Under the pieces are notes generated by a model that saw only the letters and a list, made by a program, of their open reading frames with translations, was not told the origin of the DNA and made no database searches. Both the position numbers and the translations under genes were made by a program. DNA of 64,000 nucleotides from Bacillota bacterium (GTDB lineage: Bacteria > Bacillota > UBA4882 > UBA8346), in assembly GCA_023415835.1 (NCBI GenBank), contig JAEZJK010000122.1:1-64000 (forward strand), in the 5' to 3' direction. Every line of letters begins with the position of its first letter. Positions within the stretch are counted from its first letter, which is position 1. This document shows positions 25,693 to 34,516 of this stretch, in pieces.

Positions 25693-26960
25693 TCCAAACC
25701 TTCTTGTAGATAATCTTGATATTGGCGTATTAATGAATGATCCATCTCTACCAACAGTTTAATTCCATCTTCGGTAAAAACTTCTTCTAAAACCCGCGCC
25801 TTACGGTGCAATAAATCAAGCAACCCGGCTTCCGCAAAAGGGATCAACAAGCGAACAGCCTGAACGGCTTTTCCCAATTTAGTTTTGATCTCATTCAATA
25901 AGCCGTCAATCCCAGCCCCGGTTAGCGCCGATACCGGAATCGCCGACCATTCCTTGGAGAGCCGGTTTAATCCCGGACCAGGTCCAATTAAGTCACATTT
26001 ATTTAATACAGTAATGACCTCTTTGTTGGAGATGTCCAGTTCTTTTAAAACTTCCCGGACCGCTAGATACTGCTCGGCGATTTCCGGACTTCCGCCGTCC
26101 ATAACTTGGATCAGCATTGTTGAGCGCGCCGTCTCTTCCAATGTACCTTTGAAAGCAGCCACTAGTTGGGGGGGGAGGTCACGGATAAACCCTACCGTAT
26201 CCATGAGGATTATTTCATTCTGATCTGAAATTTGAATGCGACGTGAAACCGGATCCAAAGTATCAAATAAACGGCCTTGAGCGGAAACTCCGGCGCTGGT
26301 TAACCGGTTAAATAAAGTGGATTTACCGGCATTTGTATATCCAACTAACGACACTGTAGGAATACCATGCTTCTCGCGACGGTGGCGTTGGACTTTCCGA
26401 TGGAGTTCGATTGTTTTGAGTTCCCCCCGGAGATCGGCAATCCTGCGCCGAACCCGGCGCCGGTCAACCTCTAACTTGCTTTCTCCCGGTCCCCTGGTTC
26501 CGATTCCACCGCCCAAACGCGATAAATCCCGGCCCAACCTGCCGCTAAGCCTTGGCAATAAATAGCTCAACTGCGCCAATTCAACTTGAAGTTTCCCTTC
26601 CTTAGTTTGGGCGCGTTGGGCAAAAATATCCAGGATAAGGTCGGTCCGATCCAGCACTCGGACTCCGGTTAAATCCTCTAAATTTCGTACTTGGACCGGA
26701 GTAAGCCCTTGTAAGGAAATTATTAAGTCTGCCAGGTTCTCTCTGACCAAAGGCTTCAATTCGTCTGCTTTTCCCGAGCCAAGAAAAAAAGCTGGGTCTG
26801 GTTTTGAGCGCATTTGAACCACCTGTGCCGCCGTTTCTGCTCCGGCAGCCATGGCCAATTCAATAAATTCGCTCCAAACAGCCTCAAAACCGGCACCGTT
26901 ATATTGAAACCCGTTAATTCCGATTAGGATTGCCCGTTCTCTTAGGTCATTCCCGTTCAT
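25686..26960 (-). CDS. hflX: Ribosome-associated GTPase HflX
   Basis: 424 residues. The N-terminal HflX domain (about 1-190) includes GSGKADEL and the Gly-rich linker RLGGGIGTRGPGESKLEVDR. The GTPase domain has G1 GYTNAGKSTLFNRL, G3 DTVGFIRDLPPQLV and G4 NKCD. HflX binds 50S subunits and rescues stalled or stressed ribosomes. It follows coaX and overlaps dusB, in the same leftward operon. Confidence 0.95.
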   Translation of the reverse strand: MNGNDLRERAILIGINGFQYNGAGFEAVWSEFIELAMAAGAETAAQVVQMRSKPDPAFFLGSGKADELKPLVRENLADLIISLQGLTPVQVRNLEDLTGVRVLDRTDLILDIFAQRAQTKEGKLQVELAQLSYLLPRLSGRLGRDLSRLGGGIGTRGPGESKLEVDRRRVRRRIADLRGELKTIELHRKVQRHRREKHGIPTVSLVGYTNAGKSTLFNRLTSAGVSAQGRLFDTLDPVSRRIQISDQNEIILMDTVGFIRDLPPQLVAAFKGTLEETARSTMLIQVMDGGSPEIAEQYLAVREVLKELDISNKEVITVLNKCDLIGPGPGLNRLSKEWSAIPVSALTGAGIDGLLNEIKTKLGKAVQAVRLLIPFAEAGLLDLLHRKARVLEEVFTEDGIKLLVEMDHSLIRQYQDYLQEGLEC

Positions 26961-26981
26961 AACTTTCCTTTGGCTTTCAGC

Positions 26982-27746
26982 TTATAAATTTAACTTGTAA
27001 ATATAAAGAAGTCCATGTAAGGTTAAATGCGGCTCTATTCGGTTTATCATTTTAGTGTTTTTACCAATTAACTCTCCAAAATCTCCGGTGGCGATTATCT
27101 GGGGATCACAATTCATCTCCGCTTTCATCCGGGAAATTATTCCCTCAACCAACCCGAGATAGCCGAAGAACAAGCCTGCTTGCATCGCATGGATAGTGTT
27201 TTTGCCGATTACAGCCTTAGGCTTTTCAATCTCAATCCTGGGTAACTTGGCGGTCCGTTGAAACAACGCTTCACTGGAGATGCCCAAACCCGGCGCAATC
27301 GCTCCACCTTGGTATTCTCCATTTGGAGCTACGGCGCAGAAAGTCGTCGCCGTTCCAAAATCCACTACTATCAACGGCGGCCCATAGAGCTTGATTGCGG
27401 CTACCGCATTCACCACTCGATCTGCCCCTACCTCTCTAGGGTTTTCATACTTGAACGCAAGTCCCGTCTTGATCCCTGGTCCAACTACTAACGGCTTAAC
27501 CAAAAAGTACTTGACAACCATCTCTTCAAACAACCCGGTGACAGGCGGCACAACACTGGAAACCACCGCCGCTTTTACTTTTCCAAATTCTAAATTGCCA
27601 TCTTGAAAAAGGTTTTTGAGCAGGATACCATATTCGTCAACAGTTTTTTGGCGATCAGTCGCCAATCTCCAATTGGCAATTAGCTGTTCCCCTGATAAGA
27701 CTCCAATTACGGTGTGAGTATTGCCAATATCGAAGACCAAAAGCAT
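26982..27746 (-). CDS. coaX: Type III pantothenate kinase
   Basis: 254 residues with the ASKHA phosphate loops of CoaX: DIGNTHTVIGVL at the N-terminus, GADRVVNAVAA and VVDFGTATTFCAVAPNGEY. It phosphorylates pantothenate, the first step of coenzyme A synthesis, and unlike type I/II enzymes is not feedback-inhibited. First gene of the leftward cluster. Length and order (coaX near dusB and lysS) match other Bacillota. Confidence 0.95.
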   Translation of the reverse strand: MLLVFDIGNTHTVIGVLSGEQLIANWRLATDRQKTVDEYGILLKNLFQDGNLEFGKVKAAVVSSVVPPVTGLFEEMVVKYFLVKPLVVGPGIKTGLAFKYENPREVGADRVVNAVAAIKLYGPPLIVVDFGTATTFCAVAPNGEYQGGAIAPGLGISSEALFQRTAKLPRIEIEKPKAVIGKNTIHAMQAGLFFGYLGLVEGIISRMKAEMNCDPQIIATGDFGELIGKNTKMINRIEPHLTLHGLLYIYKLNL

Positions 27747-27979
27747 TAAGCTTCACTCCATCTAAAAATAGTGAATTATTCCCTTTATTATCAAAACTGT
27801 TATCATTATAACACAGAGGCAATTTGAGGACAATAAATCCGATTTAGGATCGGGAATCCTTATCTTTTAAATAATTTACAGTTAGCCAAAAGGAATGTTT
27901 GAATTCAAGTTGAATATCATGAACCATAATAATGATAACCGTCAATATTGCTAAATTGAAAATAAAGGGGTATCAGTGA

Positions 27980-28612
27980 ATGAAACGTTATCTAATTCCA
28001 GTAATGTTAGCCTTATTTAACTTTATATCAATAACTCCGGCGACCGTAGCCGAAACCGTTGAAGATTTTTATCCCATTCGAACCGGGATGAGATTGACTT
28101 TTATGTATGTGTTCGGCCATATTCCCCAAAAAGAAAAGTTATGGCATTTAACAGTAGTAAAAAATACTTTCCCTGAGTCGCTCACTTATACCTGGATTCG
28201 GCCTAGTGACGAAGGGGAAACGTCCGGAACCAGAATTTTAACTGATCTAAAATATAGCCGCGATTTTAATCCTTGGTACAAAAAAGATGAGTCCAAGGCT
28301 ACCAATGACACGGCTCCTTGGATCTCACAGGAAGTATTGAAGGAATTGCGGGAAAAAGAGGCGGCCCGTAATTTTCAGGAAGGCGGTACCGGCGCAATCA
28401 ATTGGTTGGCCACTTCACTTAAAGTTAAGGAAAAAGTCGTCTTCCCATTGATCATTAATGGAAAACCGGAAGCGGTCCATGCTTTAAAACTCAACAAAGG
28501 ACTGATAGTCTGGAATAATTTAAACAACCCGTTAGTCCTGGAATACGAACCTCTGGGCATCCCTGTCCTCACCGGCATCACCGGCTGGAAAATAACGGAG
28601 ATCAACTATTAA
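27980..28612 (+). CDS. Secreted protein of unknown function
   Basis: 210 residues with a signal peptide (MKRYLIPVMLALFNFISITP, cleavage probably after VAE/AET). The mature part is a predicted beta-rich domain with many aromatic residues. It is soluble and carries no lipobox or membrane anchor. AAAGGGG precedes the ATG. It is convergent with the YwmB-like gene, with only 6 bp between stops. I do not recognise a family. Confidence 0.65.
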   Translation: MKRYLIPVMLALFNFISITPATVAETVEDFYPIRTGMRLTFMYVFGHIPQKEKLWHLTVVKNTFPESLTYTWIRPSDEGETSGTRILTDLKYSRDFNPWYKKDESKATNDTAPWISQEVLKELREKEAARNFQEGGTGAINWLATSLKVKEKVVFPLIINGKPEAVHALKLNKGLIVWNNLNNPLVLEYEPLGIPVLTGITGWKITEINY

Positions 28613-28618
28613 CCGAAG

Positions 28619-29374
28619 TTACACCCCATCATTAGCCCTGGGCGAGGCCAACATAATTTGGGTTGTATTTCTGACATGGTCATACCTGGTATCAAATTCG
28701 ATATTTACCTGGCGGGTTTCAAGATCAACCGAATCCTTTATTAGGCTGCTAAAACCTATTTGATTGCTATTTCCATCTTCAAATGCCGAATCTAACAATT
28801 CGGCATTTATTTTTCGAAAAGCCCGTCCGGATAACTCCCTAACCAACGTCGGGGAGATCCTTCCCAAACGCTCTCCAATAAAAACTACGTTAAAGTCGAG
28901 GTCGCTACTGAGGCTGGCAAGCTTTGCCCGCAAATCCTGTATATATCGGCGTAAGTTGTTCATCTCTCCAACATGTACGGTATATACCCCTAATTGCGTT
29001 TCCGAGATCTCCTCGGTCATGGTGGTCTGAATCGTGATGGTAACGCTAGTCCCGTTGGGTTGGATCCCTTCATATGATAGATAGCTAAAATCATCTTGCT
29101 CCCCGGTCAACATCTTGGTTTTAAGTCGGAGATTCAGTTTCCTTTGGATCTGACGGGCTATCTCTTTCAGTTCATAAAGGCTAAGCCTCCGGTTATTCAA
29201 CTTCATCCAAGCCGCTGTGTTGATTTCGCGAAGGGGGATTCCGGTCGCTTTCCATGCCGACTCTAACGGGTACTCGTACAATCTTTCGCCAATTGTTACA
29301 TCAACGAATTTAGTTGAGAAAAGTAATAAAAATCCGGCTGATAGCAGCATTTTGAGGAAAAAATTCCGAACCAT
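28619..29374 (-). CDS. YwmB-like secreted protein
   Basis: 251 residues with an N-terminal hydrophobic signal/anchor (FFLKMLLSAGFLLLFSTKF). The body has the alpha-beta pattern of YwmB (TATA-box-binding-protein-like fold): LSLYELKEIARQIQRKLNL, a central VTITIQT strand, and GRISPTLVRELSGRAFRKIN toward the C-terminus. YwmB is widespread in spore formers and often lies near spoIID, but here it is isolated. GGGAGGGG lies 8 bases before the chosen ATG; 17 further upstream codons lack a site. Its function is unknown. Confidence 0.7.
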   Translation of the reverse strand: MVRNFFLKMLLSAGFLLLFSTKFVDVTIGERLYEYPLESAWKATGIPLREINTAAWMKLNNRRLSLYELKEIARQIQRKLNLRLKTKMLTGEQDDFSYLSYEGIQPNGTSVTITIQTTMTEEISETQLGVYTVHVGEMNNLRRYIQDLRAKLASLSSDLDFNVVFIGERLGRISPTLVRELSGRAFRKINAELLDSAFEDGNSNQIGFSSLIKDSVDLETRQVNIEFDTRYDHVRNTTQIMLASPRANDGV

Positions 29375-29519
29375 TAAAGTCCCCTCCCGACCGGTAAAAA
29401 GCGTGATTGTAATGCTCTTCACCATTAGATCCTAAGTCATTATGGGGATTTTTAAAATGAATTATACTGTAATGTTTTTGGTGATACTTCATTCCAAATA
29501 GCCGGCTTCAATAGCCTAT

Positions 29520-29762
29520 TTCACCTAACCCCCGGCCCCTTCCCTCGGTGGACTCGAAGATGCTTGAAGATGCTGACATCCGGAGGGAAGGGGTGACTTA
29601 TTCGGTATTTTGATGGCTTAACGAGGGTTAGCTCTTACTGGTTATATTCTTAATTAATTCCCTAGCTTGCAATCTTTACATAACTTGCATAAAAAGCAAT
29701 TCCCCTTCCCTGTCCCAGATATTGACTGTCAGAATGAGGGAAGGGGCTAGGGGTTAGGTCAA
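29520..29762. mobile_element. MITE-like element with long terminal inverted repeats
   Basis: The left arm at 29523-29546 (starts ACCTAACCCCCGGCCCC) and right arm at 29736-29759 (ends CTAGGGGTTAGGT) are inverted copies, 22 of 24 positions paired. A second CCCTTCCCTC/GAGGGAAGGG pairing occurs inside (29537-29546 with 29583-29592), so the left part can also fold alone. There is no reading frame inside. It fills the gap between the YwmB-like and YdeI-like genes. Confidence 0.6.
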
Positions 29763-29785
29763 TTGGCATCTTGAAAAATCCAGAT

Positions 29786-30028
29786 TTATTTCGCATTATA
29801 ATTCATATCCATATACTTGTTGCCGCCGCGTAATTCCTCAATCATCTGAGTTATCCGCTTTTCTCTGGTCTCCGGCCGCTTGGCTCTCAAGATCCAACCC
29901 AGATAATCGTTGCGTTGGTAGGGAGGCCTCTTTCGATACGCCTCCATCAAGTTTTCCTGATTAAGCCTTGCCTCAATATCCGGAGGCATCGGATTAATCT
30001 CCCGTTTCAATCTGGATGAATCCAACAT
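29786..30028 (-). CDS. Short YdeI/OmpD-associated-like protein
   Basis: 80 residues. The stretch YQRNDYLGWILRAKRPETRE and KRITQMIEELRGG match the helical C-terminal motif of the YdeI/OmdA family (YrREyirWIesAKRpETRarRi). In that family this motif usually follows another domain of around 100 residues, which is lacking here, so the protein is either a short variant or a 5'-deleted form. AAAGGAG is 10 bases before the ATG, so it appears expressed. The 3' end of ridA overlaps this start. Confidence 0.7.
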   Translation of the reverse strand: MLDSSRLKREINPMPPDIEARLNQENLMEAYRKRPPYQRNDYLGWILRAKRPETREKRITQMIEELRGGNKYMDMNYNAK

Positions 30029-30035
30029 CGCGCTG

Positions 30036-30452
30036 TCACTCCTTTTCTTCAATGACGGCAATTGCCTCAATTTCAATTAGGTATAAGGGATTGGCAAGGC
30101 CCGCGACTTTGATGACCGTAATCAAAGGAGGGTTATCCATCGCACCGATTGCTTCCTGAAACGCTCTCAAGCCAACCGCCGGATCGTGTCCGTCCACCAG
30201 ATAAATATTGAGCTTGATAACATCATTAAAAGTCGCCTCTTCGGCAGCTAAAGCCATCTCGATGTTTTTTAGAACTTGTTTTGTTTGTAATCCTAAATCA
30301 TCGCCCCCGATCAATTCCCCTTCGGAATTAATAGCATTTTGTCCGCCGATATATAGGGTTTTGCCACTGCCGCTGACCGTAACCATTTGACTGAAAATTT
30401 TGGAATCAAATAAACCCTTCGGGTTGCTATGTTTCACCATCAGCTTATTCAT
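30036..30452 (-). CDS. RidA/YjgF-family protein lacking the conserved arginine
   Basis: 138 residues with the RidA trimer fold: TVSGSGKTLYIGGQNAIN, DLGLQTKQVLKNIEMALAA, FNDVIKLNIYLVDGHD and YLIEIEAIAVIEE. In active RidA imine deaminases an Arg precedes the last strand (motif PxRxxV). Here that stretch reads NPPLITVIKVAGL, so the Arg is absent and enamine/imine deaminase activity is doubtful. It may belong to another Rid subgroup. Two codons after a TTG, the ATG at 30452 has the better spacing from GGGGG. Confidence 0.85.
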   Translation of the reverse strand: MNKLMVKHSNPKGLFDSKIFSQMVTVSGSGKTLYIGGQNAINSEGELIGGDDLGLQTKQVLKNIEMALAAEEATFNDVIKLNIYLVDGHDPAVGLRAFQEAIGAMDNPPLITVIKVAGLANPLYLIEIEAIAVIEEKE

Positions 30453-30756
30453 CAATATAACCCCCTAAACTATAGGCCGTTTCAGTTCCTTGCTTACAAG
30501 ATACCGGATTCCCGATGAACCGTCAACAACTGCTTAAGTTTAATTTTTCCCGAACTTCAGAAACATCTAAATCCAGTCCTGAATTTGTCCCATTCTTGGT
30601 CCGAAACACCGGTAGCTTATTAAAATCTCTAATATCCTAAGACTGAATCATACTCTCCGAATTATTCTAACCCGGATTATCCGTTTACTGAATTTTTAGT
30701 ATCCCGAGGGTAATTTCCTGATATGATCAGCACGGGGCTGACTGTAAAAGCCCGTT

Positions 30757-31311
30757 TTAAAAACTCTTCGGAGCAGTACCGCTCTTGGTCAATTCCAGCA
30801 ACTGTTTGACTGGTATCTTTTCTTTAAAATCATTGTCAAAAACATATTCATCAGTCATTCGATCGATATAGAGAATACCATTTAAATGGTCGATTTCGTG
30901 TTGAAAACATCGGGCCATTTCATTTTCAGGTTCAACTTCAAGAAAATCCCCAAAGCGATTTTGATATTTAACTTTTATTTTTTGATAACGTTTTACCCTA
31001 CCCAGATAATTAGGGAGGGATAAACAACCTTCATAATCTATTACCTCACCGCTTGTTTCAGTAATGGCCGGATTGATTAGTTCATAGTATTTTCCCAAAT
31101 AATCAATGACTATTATGTTCTTTAATAAAGCTATTTGAGGAGCGGCTAAAGCGGCCCCTCCGCCGTGCTTTCTGAGGGTATAGGCCATAATATCAATCTT
31201 TTGATGCAGCCCTTTATGAAATACTTCAACGGGTTTGGATCCGGTCCGAAGGGACATATCCCCAAAAAGAACTATCGGTTCCGTTTTTAACCTGCCCTTA
31301 TTGCCCATCAC
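30757..31311 (-). CDS. def: Peptide deformylase
   Basis: A 184-residue metalloenzyme removing the formyl group from nascent proteins. All three motifs are present: GGGAALAAPQI (motif 1), EGCLSLP (motif 2, Cys ligand) and QHEIDHLNG (motif 3, HExxH). Either GTG at 31311 or the ATG one codon later can serve as start, both downstream of GGGGGG. It is a stand-alone gene, not linked to fmt. The approximately 300-bp gap downstream (30456-30756 region) contains nothing I recognise. Confidence 0.95.
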   Translation of the reverse strand: MMGNKGRLKTEPIVLFGDMSLRTGSKPVEVFHKGLHQKIDIMAYTLRKHGGGAALAAPQIALLKNIIVIDYLGKYYELINPAITETSGEVIDYEGCLSLPNYLGRVKRYQKIKVKYQNRFGDFLEVEPENEMARCFQHEIDHLNGILYIDRMTDEYVFDNDFKEKIPVKQLLELTKSGTAPKSF

Positions 31312-31402
31312 TAAAGTTCCCCCCTAATATTTTTGACTCAATTATTATTACTCGCCAAACTAGCAAGTTGCCTAAATTCATTTTGGTGTCTCAATTTCAT
31401 TA

Positions 31403-32833
31403 TTATTGCACACGAAACCACTGGATCATCTCCGGAAATAAGTCACTGATCTTTTTATCATTGGGTTTATTTCGGTATAACTCCAAACAGAACTCGGAAA
31501 AGGAACTGAACCGAACAAAGCCTCTCGATTTATCCATTTGCCGATTAACGCGATTCACAATATCTTTAAACGTCAAATTATCATAATAGTCATAAGCGTA
31601 TAAAAGATAAACCGCCCAAGTTAAATATTCATTAATAGTTGCATAAGCCGAATTATAAACGTTCTTCGTTTTTTGATCATCATTCCATTGGGAAAGATCC
31701 ACTAATGCTTCGTTTACCTGAGTAAGATACAAATCGGTAATAGGATTGACATAGTTATGATTGATTTCGGTAAAGACGGCTCTTGACATACCGGCTTCCG
31801 TTAATGCCTTATTAACACCGTTTCCCGAATTAGGGCTACTTACGAACATGAGACATAATTTCGAACCTTCCAAATCAATCCTTTTTGTATTATTGGCTTC
31901 GACTGTCAAAGGGGAGATTATAATTATATAGCTATCATATTTGATGGAAAATTGGTTTTCCAGCCACAACCACATCTTGGTTACCGGAACCATCCCTTGG
32001 TAGCTCTCGATTTGTTGTTGGTAATAAGACTCATGTTGGCGGTAGAATAATTCGAAATCGGTTTCTTTAGCAAAGCTTTCTATGAGATGTACCATTTCAT
32101 CATTAAAATTGGTTGCCGGTAAAAAGTCTTTTTTGAGCAACCGTCCATTTTTCATATCGTAGAAAAAAGAAGTGGTCCTTAAATTAAGGTATTCATAGAA
32201 CTTTTCTTGAGAAAATTCGACCTTGCTTATTAAGGCATGCTTTTTAAAAGGCAAGAAATGCTTTAAAACATCCTGGCAATACTGGTCTTTTCTGTTTATA
32301 AATTTTGCCAGGCCATAGTCTGTTATTGCGATTGCAATATTATACAACTCGAAAACTTTAGAAATTTCAATAACCGCTTGATTTCTATGTATATTGATAT
32401 ATTGCCTGAATTTACTAGCGCTATAGCCAGGGTATTCCTCGCCTCTCTCCGGTTTTCGGTGAATCCGTTTCAAAGTAACATCTAATATATAACCGCCTTC
32501 GGTTAAAGTACCCCGGATATTATTTTTTTCTAAAAAGCCTTCAAAGATTTGGACATCATTGTTACTCCCTTTCAATTCGAAATGTAGTCGAGGAGGTTCA
32601 AAAACCAGATTATCAACTGGGATAAATTTGATGTCTTGTTCTGGCATACTTATGGTTGCACGGATATTACCATCTACAAAAAAATCCATAAAAATATTTC
32701 TCTGAATTCCACTGAATGAAACTATCCCCTCCCAATGGCCTTCGATCTGATCCCCTATTTTCTCTTTGGCATTTGGGTTGGAAGAACATAGGGATATGGA
32801 CAGGATCAGCCCCATTGTGATAATATTAATCAA
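31403..32833 (-). CDS. Secreted DUF4932-like putative metallopeptidase, start possibly frameshifted
   Basis: 476 residues. A hydrophobic N-terminus (IITMGLILSISLC) suggests export. Residues 30-125 resemble the small beta-barrel found before some hydrolases (EGHWEGIVSFSGIQRNIFMD). The C-terminal two thirds contain FTEINHNYVNP, resembling the E-x-x-H-x-x-V-N-P box I associate with DUF4932; an HExxH-like zinc site is possible, but the first His is absent. The only start in frame is TTG at 32833, without a site. GGAGG is 8 bases before an ATG at 32844 whose frame stops after four codons. One extra base would join that ATG to this frame as MNK-x-LINIITM. Confidence 0.6.
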   Translation of the reverse strand: MINIITMGLILSISLCSSNPNAKEKIGDQIEGHWEGIVSFSGIQRNIFMDFFVDGNIRATISMPEQDIKFIPVDNLVFEPPRLHFELKGSNNDVQIFEGFLEKNNIRGTLTEGGYILDVTLKRIHRKPERGEEYPGYSASKFRQYINIHRNQAVIEISKVFELYNIAIAITDYGLAKFINRKDQYCQDVLKHFLPFKKHALISKVEFSQEKFYEYLNLRTTSFFYDMKNGRLLKKDFLPATNFNDEMVHLIESFAKETDFELFYRQHESYYQQQIESYQGMVPVTKMWLWLENQFSIKYDSYIIIISPLTVEANNTKRIDLEGSKLCLMFVSSPNSGNGVNKALTEAGMSRAVFTEINHNYVNPITDLYLTQVNEALVDLSQWNDDQKTKNVYNSAYATINEYLTWAVYLLYAYDYYDNLTFKDIVNRVNRQMDKSRGFVRFSSFSEFCLELYRNKPNDKKISDLFPEMIQWFRVQ

Positions 32834-32981
32834 CTTTTATTCATTGTTGATTACCTCCATAATAACTGATCAAGCACAAATCCGTTTACCTCGATTCAAT
32901 TTCTTGATCCCAATAAATTCCTCCTAATAGTTCTTAGTTACTTTCGAATTTTCCTCTATTTCAACTTTACTCTGTAGTTTC

Positions 32982-33330
32982 TCAAGACATAGGTAACACC
33001 ATAAGATTGTTGTTCTCCGAGCGCCCACTGTTTAGGTCTTCCTTTAATTCATCCCGGTTCTTGAATGTCTTCGCCCGCTCTCGGACTTCCATGTCCTTCG
33101 CTAGTTCGGCCCATCCTGGACCATACATGGCCTTCACCCATCTTTACAAGGCTCGGCTCCCTTTTGCTCCGGTATATCGCTTGTATCCATCCGTGGAGCA
33201 GATATTCCGGCCGCGCTCACGATGCGGCAGAGTTCACTTTATGTTACGGCCTGTATCTTTGCTCGCCCTGCTTTCGTAGGTACTTTATCCTCCCGCGCTG
33301 AGTATCGCTGAAGCTGATACTGTCAATTGT
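32982..33330 (-). pseudogene. GC-richer island, probably a decayed coding sequence
   Basis: This stretch is noticeably richer in G and C than its AT-rich flanks. On the minus strand a 48-codon frame (33128-32982) reads WAELAKDMEVRERAKTFKNR followed by DELKEDLNSGRSENNN, which looks protein-like. Upstream, another frame gives YLLHGWIQAIYRSKREPSLV before a shift. No complete gene or ribosome site is visible. A short hairpin AGTATC/GATACT closes the island at 33301-33321. It could be a remnant of a transposase or intron protein, but I cannot name it. Confidence 0.35.
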
Positions 33331-33470
33331 CGTGTAATGTTGCAAAATACAGGTATCAATTCCACTTAAGTAGCCATAATATTAATTATTGAGTTGAATA
33401 TTCAGAGGTGGTATAATTGAAATATCGATTTGAACAAAAAAAACAGCATTTTTCAAAGGAGGGTGATGAC

Positions 33471-33590
33471 ATGCTTACTCAAAAAAAGGTTAAAGTTAAA
33501 ACTGTTTCAGCAAATACCAAAAATATTTTGGCATGTCTTGCCAAATCAAATGAAAAACATGGAAAAATGCTGAATAAACTTGCGAAATAA
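33471..33590 (+). CDS. Tiny protein upstream of Fic/Doc toxin, putative antitoxin
   Basis: 39 residues (MLTQKKVKVKTVSANTKNIL and 19 more), Lys-rich, ending LNKLAK. AAAGGAGG lies 9 bases before the ATG, and the TAA abuts the ATG of the fic gene (TAAATG), so the two are translationally coupled. No Phd, RHH or HTH motif is obvious. Its position and coupling make it a candidate antitoxin, or a leader peptide that sets toxin translation. Function is inferred from context only. Confidence 0.6.
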   Translation: MLTQKKVKVKTVSANTKNILACLAKSNEKHGKMLNKLAK

Positions 33591-33998
33591 ATGGAGATTC
33601 AATTTCTTACTTCTGAACATATTTATTTAATTCATGAAGATCAAATTCAAAAATATGGTGGCCAAGAAGGCCACTATAATTTTACCTCTGATAGGATCGA
33701 AAGTATTCTAGCCCAGCAATATCCATGCTTTGAAGTGGATAAATATCCCGATATATTTCAAAAAGCGGCAATGCTTATGTATTTTTTTATAAAAGGGCAT
33801 TGTTTCATCGACGGAAATAAACGGTTAGGAATTCAATCTGCAATTATCTTTTTGATGTTAAATGGATATGAAGATCACTTGGATGATGATGAAGGTTATC
33901 AAAAAGTCATGGAAATTACCTCATCGGAACTTCCTGAATTGAAACGGGATCAATATCTACTGGATTTAGCCCACTGGTTATCTGAACGATTTAATTAA
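33591..33998 (+). CDS. doc: Fic/Doc (death-on-curing) family toxin
   Basis: 135 residues. The active-site motif is GHCFIDGNKRLGIQSAIIFL, matching HxFx(D/N)(G/A)NKR, with invariant His and Arg. The N-terminal IHEDQIQKYGG and the body ILAQQYPCFEVDKYPDIFQK are typical of Doc proteins. Doc phosphorylates EF-Tu and other Fic enzymes AMPylate targets, so the likely role is arrest of translation or growth. No inhibitory (S/T)xxxE(G/N) helix is evident, so inhibition should come from a partner, presumably the 39-residue upstream protein. Confidence 0.88.
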   Translation: MEIQFLTSEHIYLIHEDQIQKYGGQEGHYNFTSDRIESILAQQYPCFEVDKYPDIFQKAAMLMYFFIKGHCFIDGNKRLGIQSAIIFLMLNGYEDHLDDDEGYQKVMEITSSELPELKRDQYLLDLAHWLSERFN

Positions 33999-34195
33999 AT
34001 CCGGGTCTGGTAATATTGTACCTAATCTAACACCTAATCTTAACTAATCGCTTCAAATTTTATTTCACCCTAAAAAACTTCAAACTTCCGACACTACTTA
34101 TACAATATTCTTCATTTCTCCTCTCCCAACCCGCTCAATCCCCCGGCATAAAAATACCCATCCATCAACCCCCGGCTGTAGAGGATCTACGCCAC

Positions 34196-34453
34196 AAAAC
34201 CATCAAACCCCAAGCAAGAATCATCCACCCTTATGAAAGAATCATAAAACTACAAGAAAGAATGACTAAACGGCGGAGAAAAGTGATCAAACGATCCGAA
34301 ATAATTATGAAACGTCATGAAACATTGGAAGAATGTCACGAAATAATGATTAAACTGCGCAAAATAATTATAAAACTACCCGAAACAATCATGGAACTAC
34401 CCAAAACAATGGAAGAACGACACGAAATAATGACTAAACGGCAAAAAAGATGA
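34196..34453 (+). repeat. Degenerate 21-bp tandem repeat encoding heptads
   Basis: About twelve units of 21 bp follow each other in one open frame: RIIHPYE, RIIKLQE, RMTKRRR, KVIKRSE, IIMKRHE, TLEECHE, IMIKLRK, IIIKLPE and so on, ending in a stop at 34451. The DNA unit is close to ATNATNAAACTNCNCGAAA. An ATG occurs at 34262 (63 codons), but there is no ribosome site. The frame stays open further upstream without a start. The heptad pattern would favour a coiled coil if translated. Non-coding repeat expansion is equally possible. The flanks (33999-34195, 34454-34516) hold no gene. Confidence 0.55.
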
Positions 34454-34516
34454 GAGTCAAAAAAATTTACTGATTATAAACTTTGTTTAACTAAAATGTA
34501 TGACCCAGATGTCAAT

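Noticed and set aside
33007..33301. Plus-strand ORFs of 78-90 codons in the GC-rich island
   Set aside because: Their residues are Ser/Arg/Leu-rich without ribosome sites; the minus-strand reading looks more protein-like.
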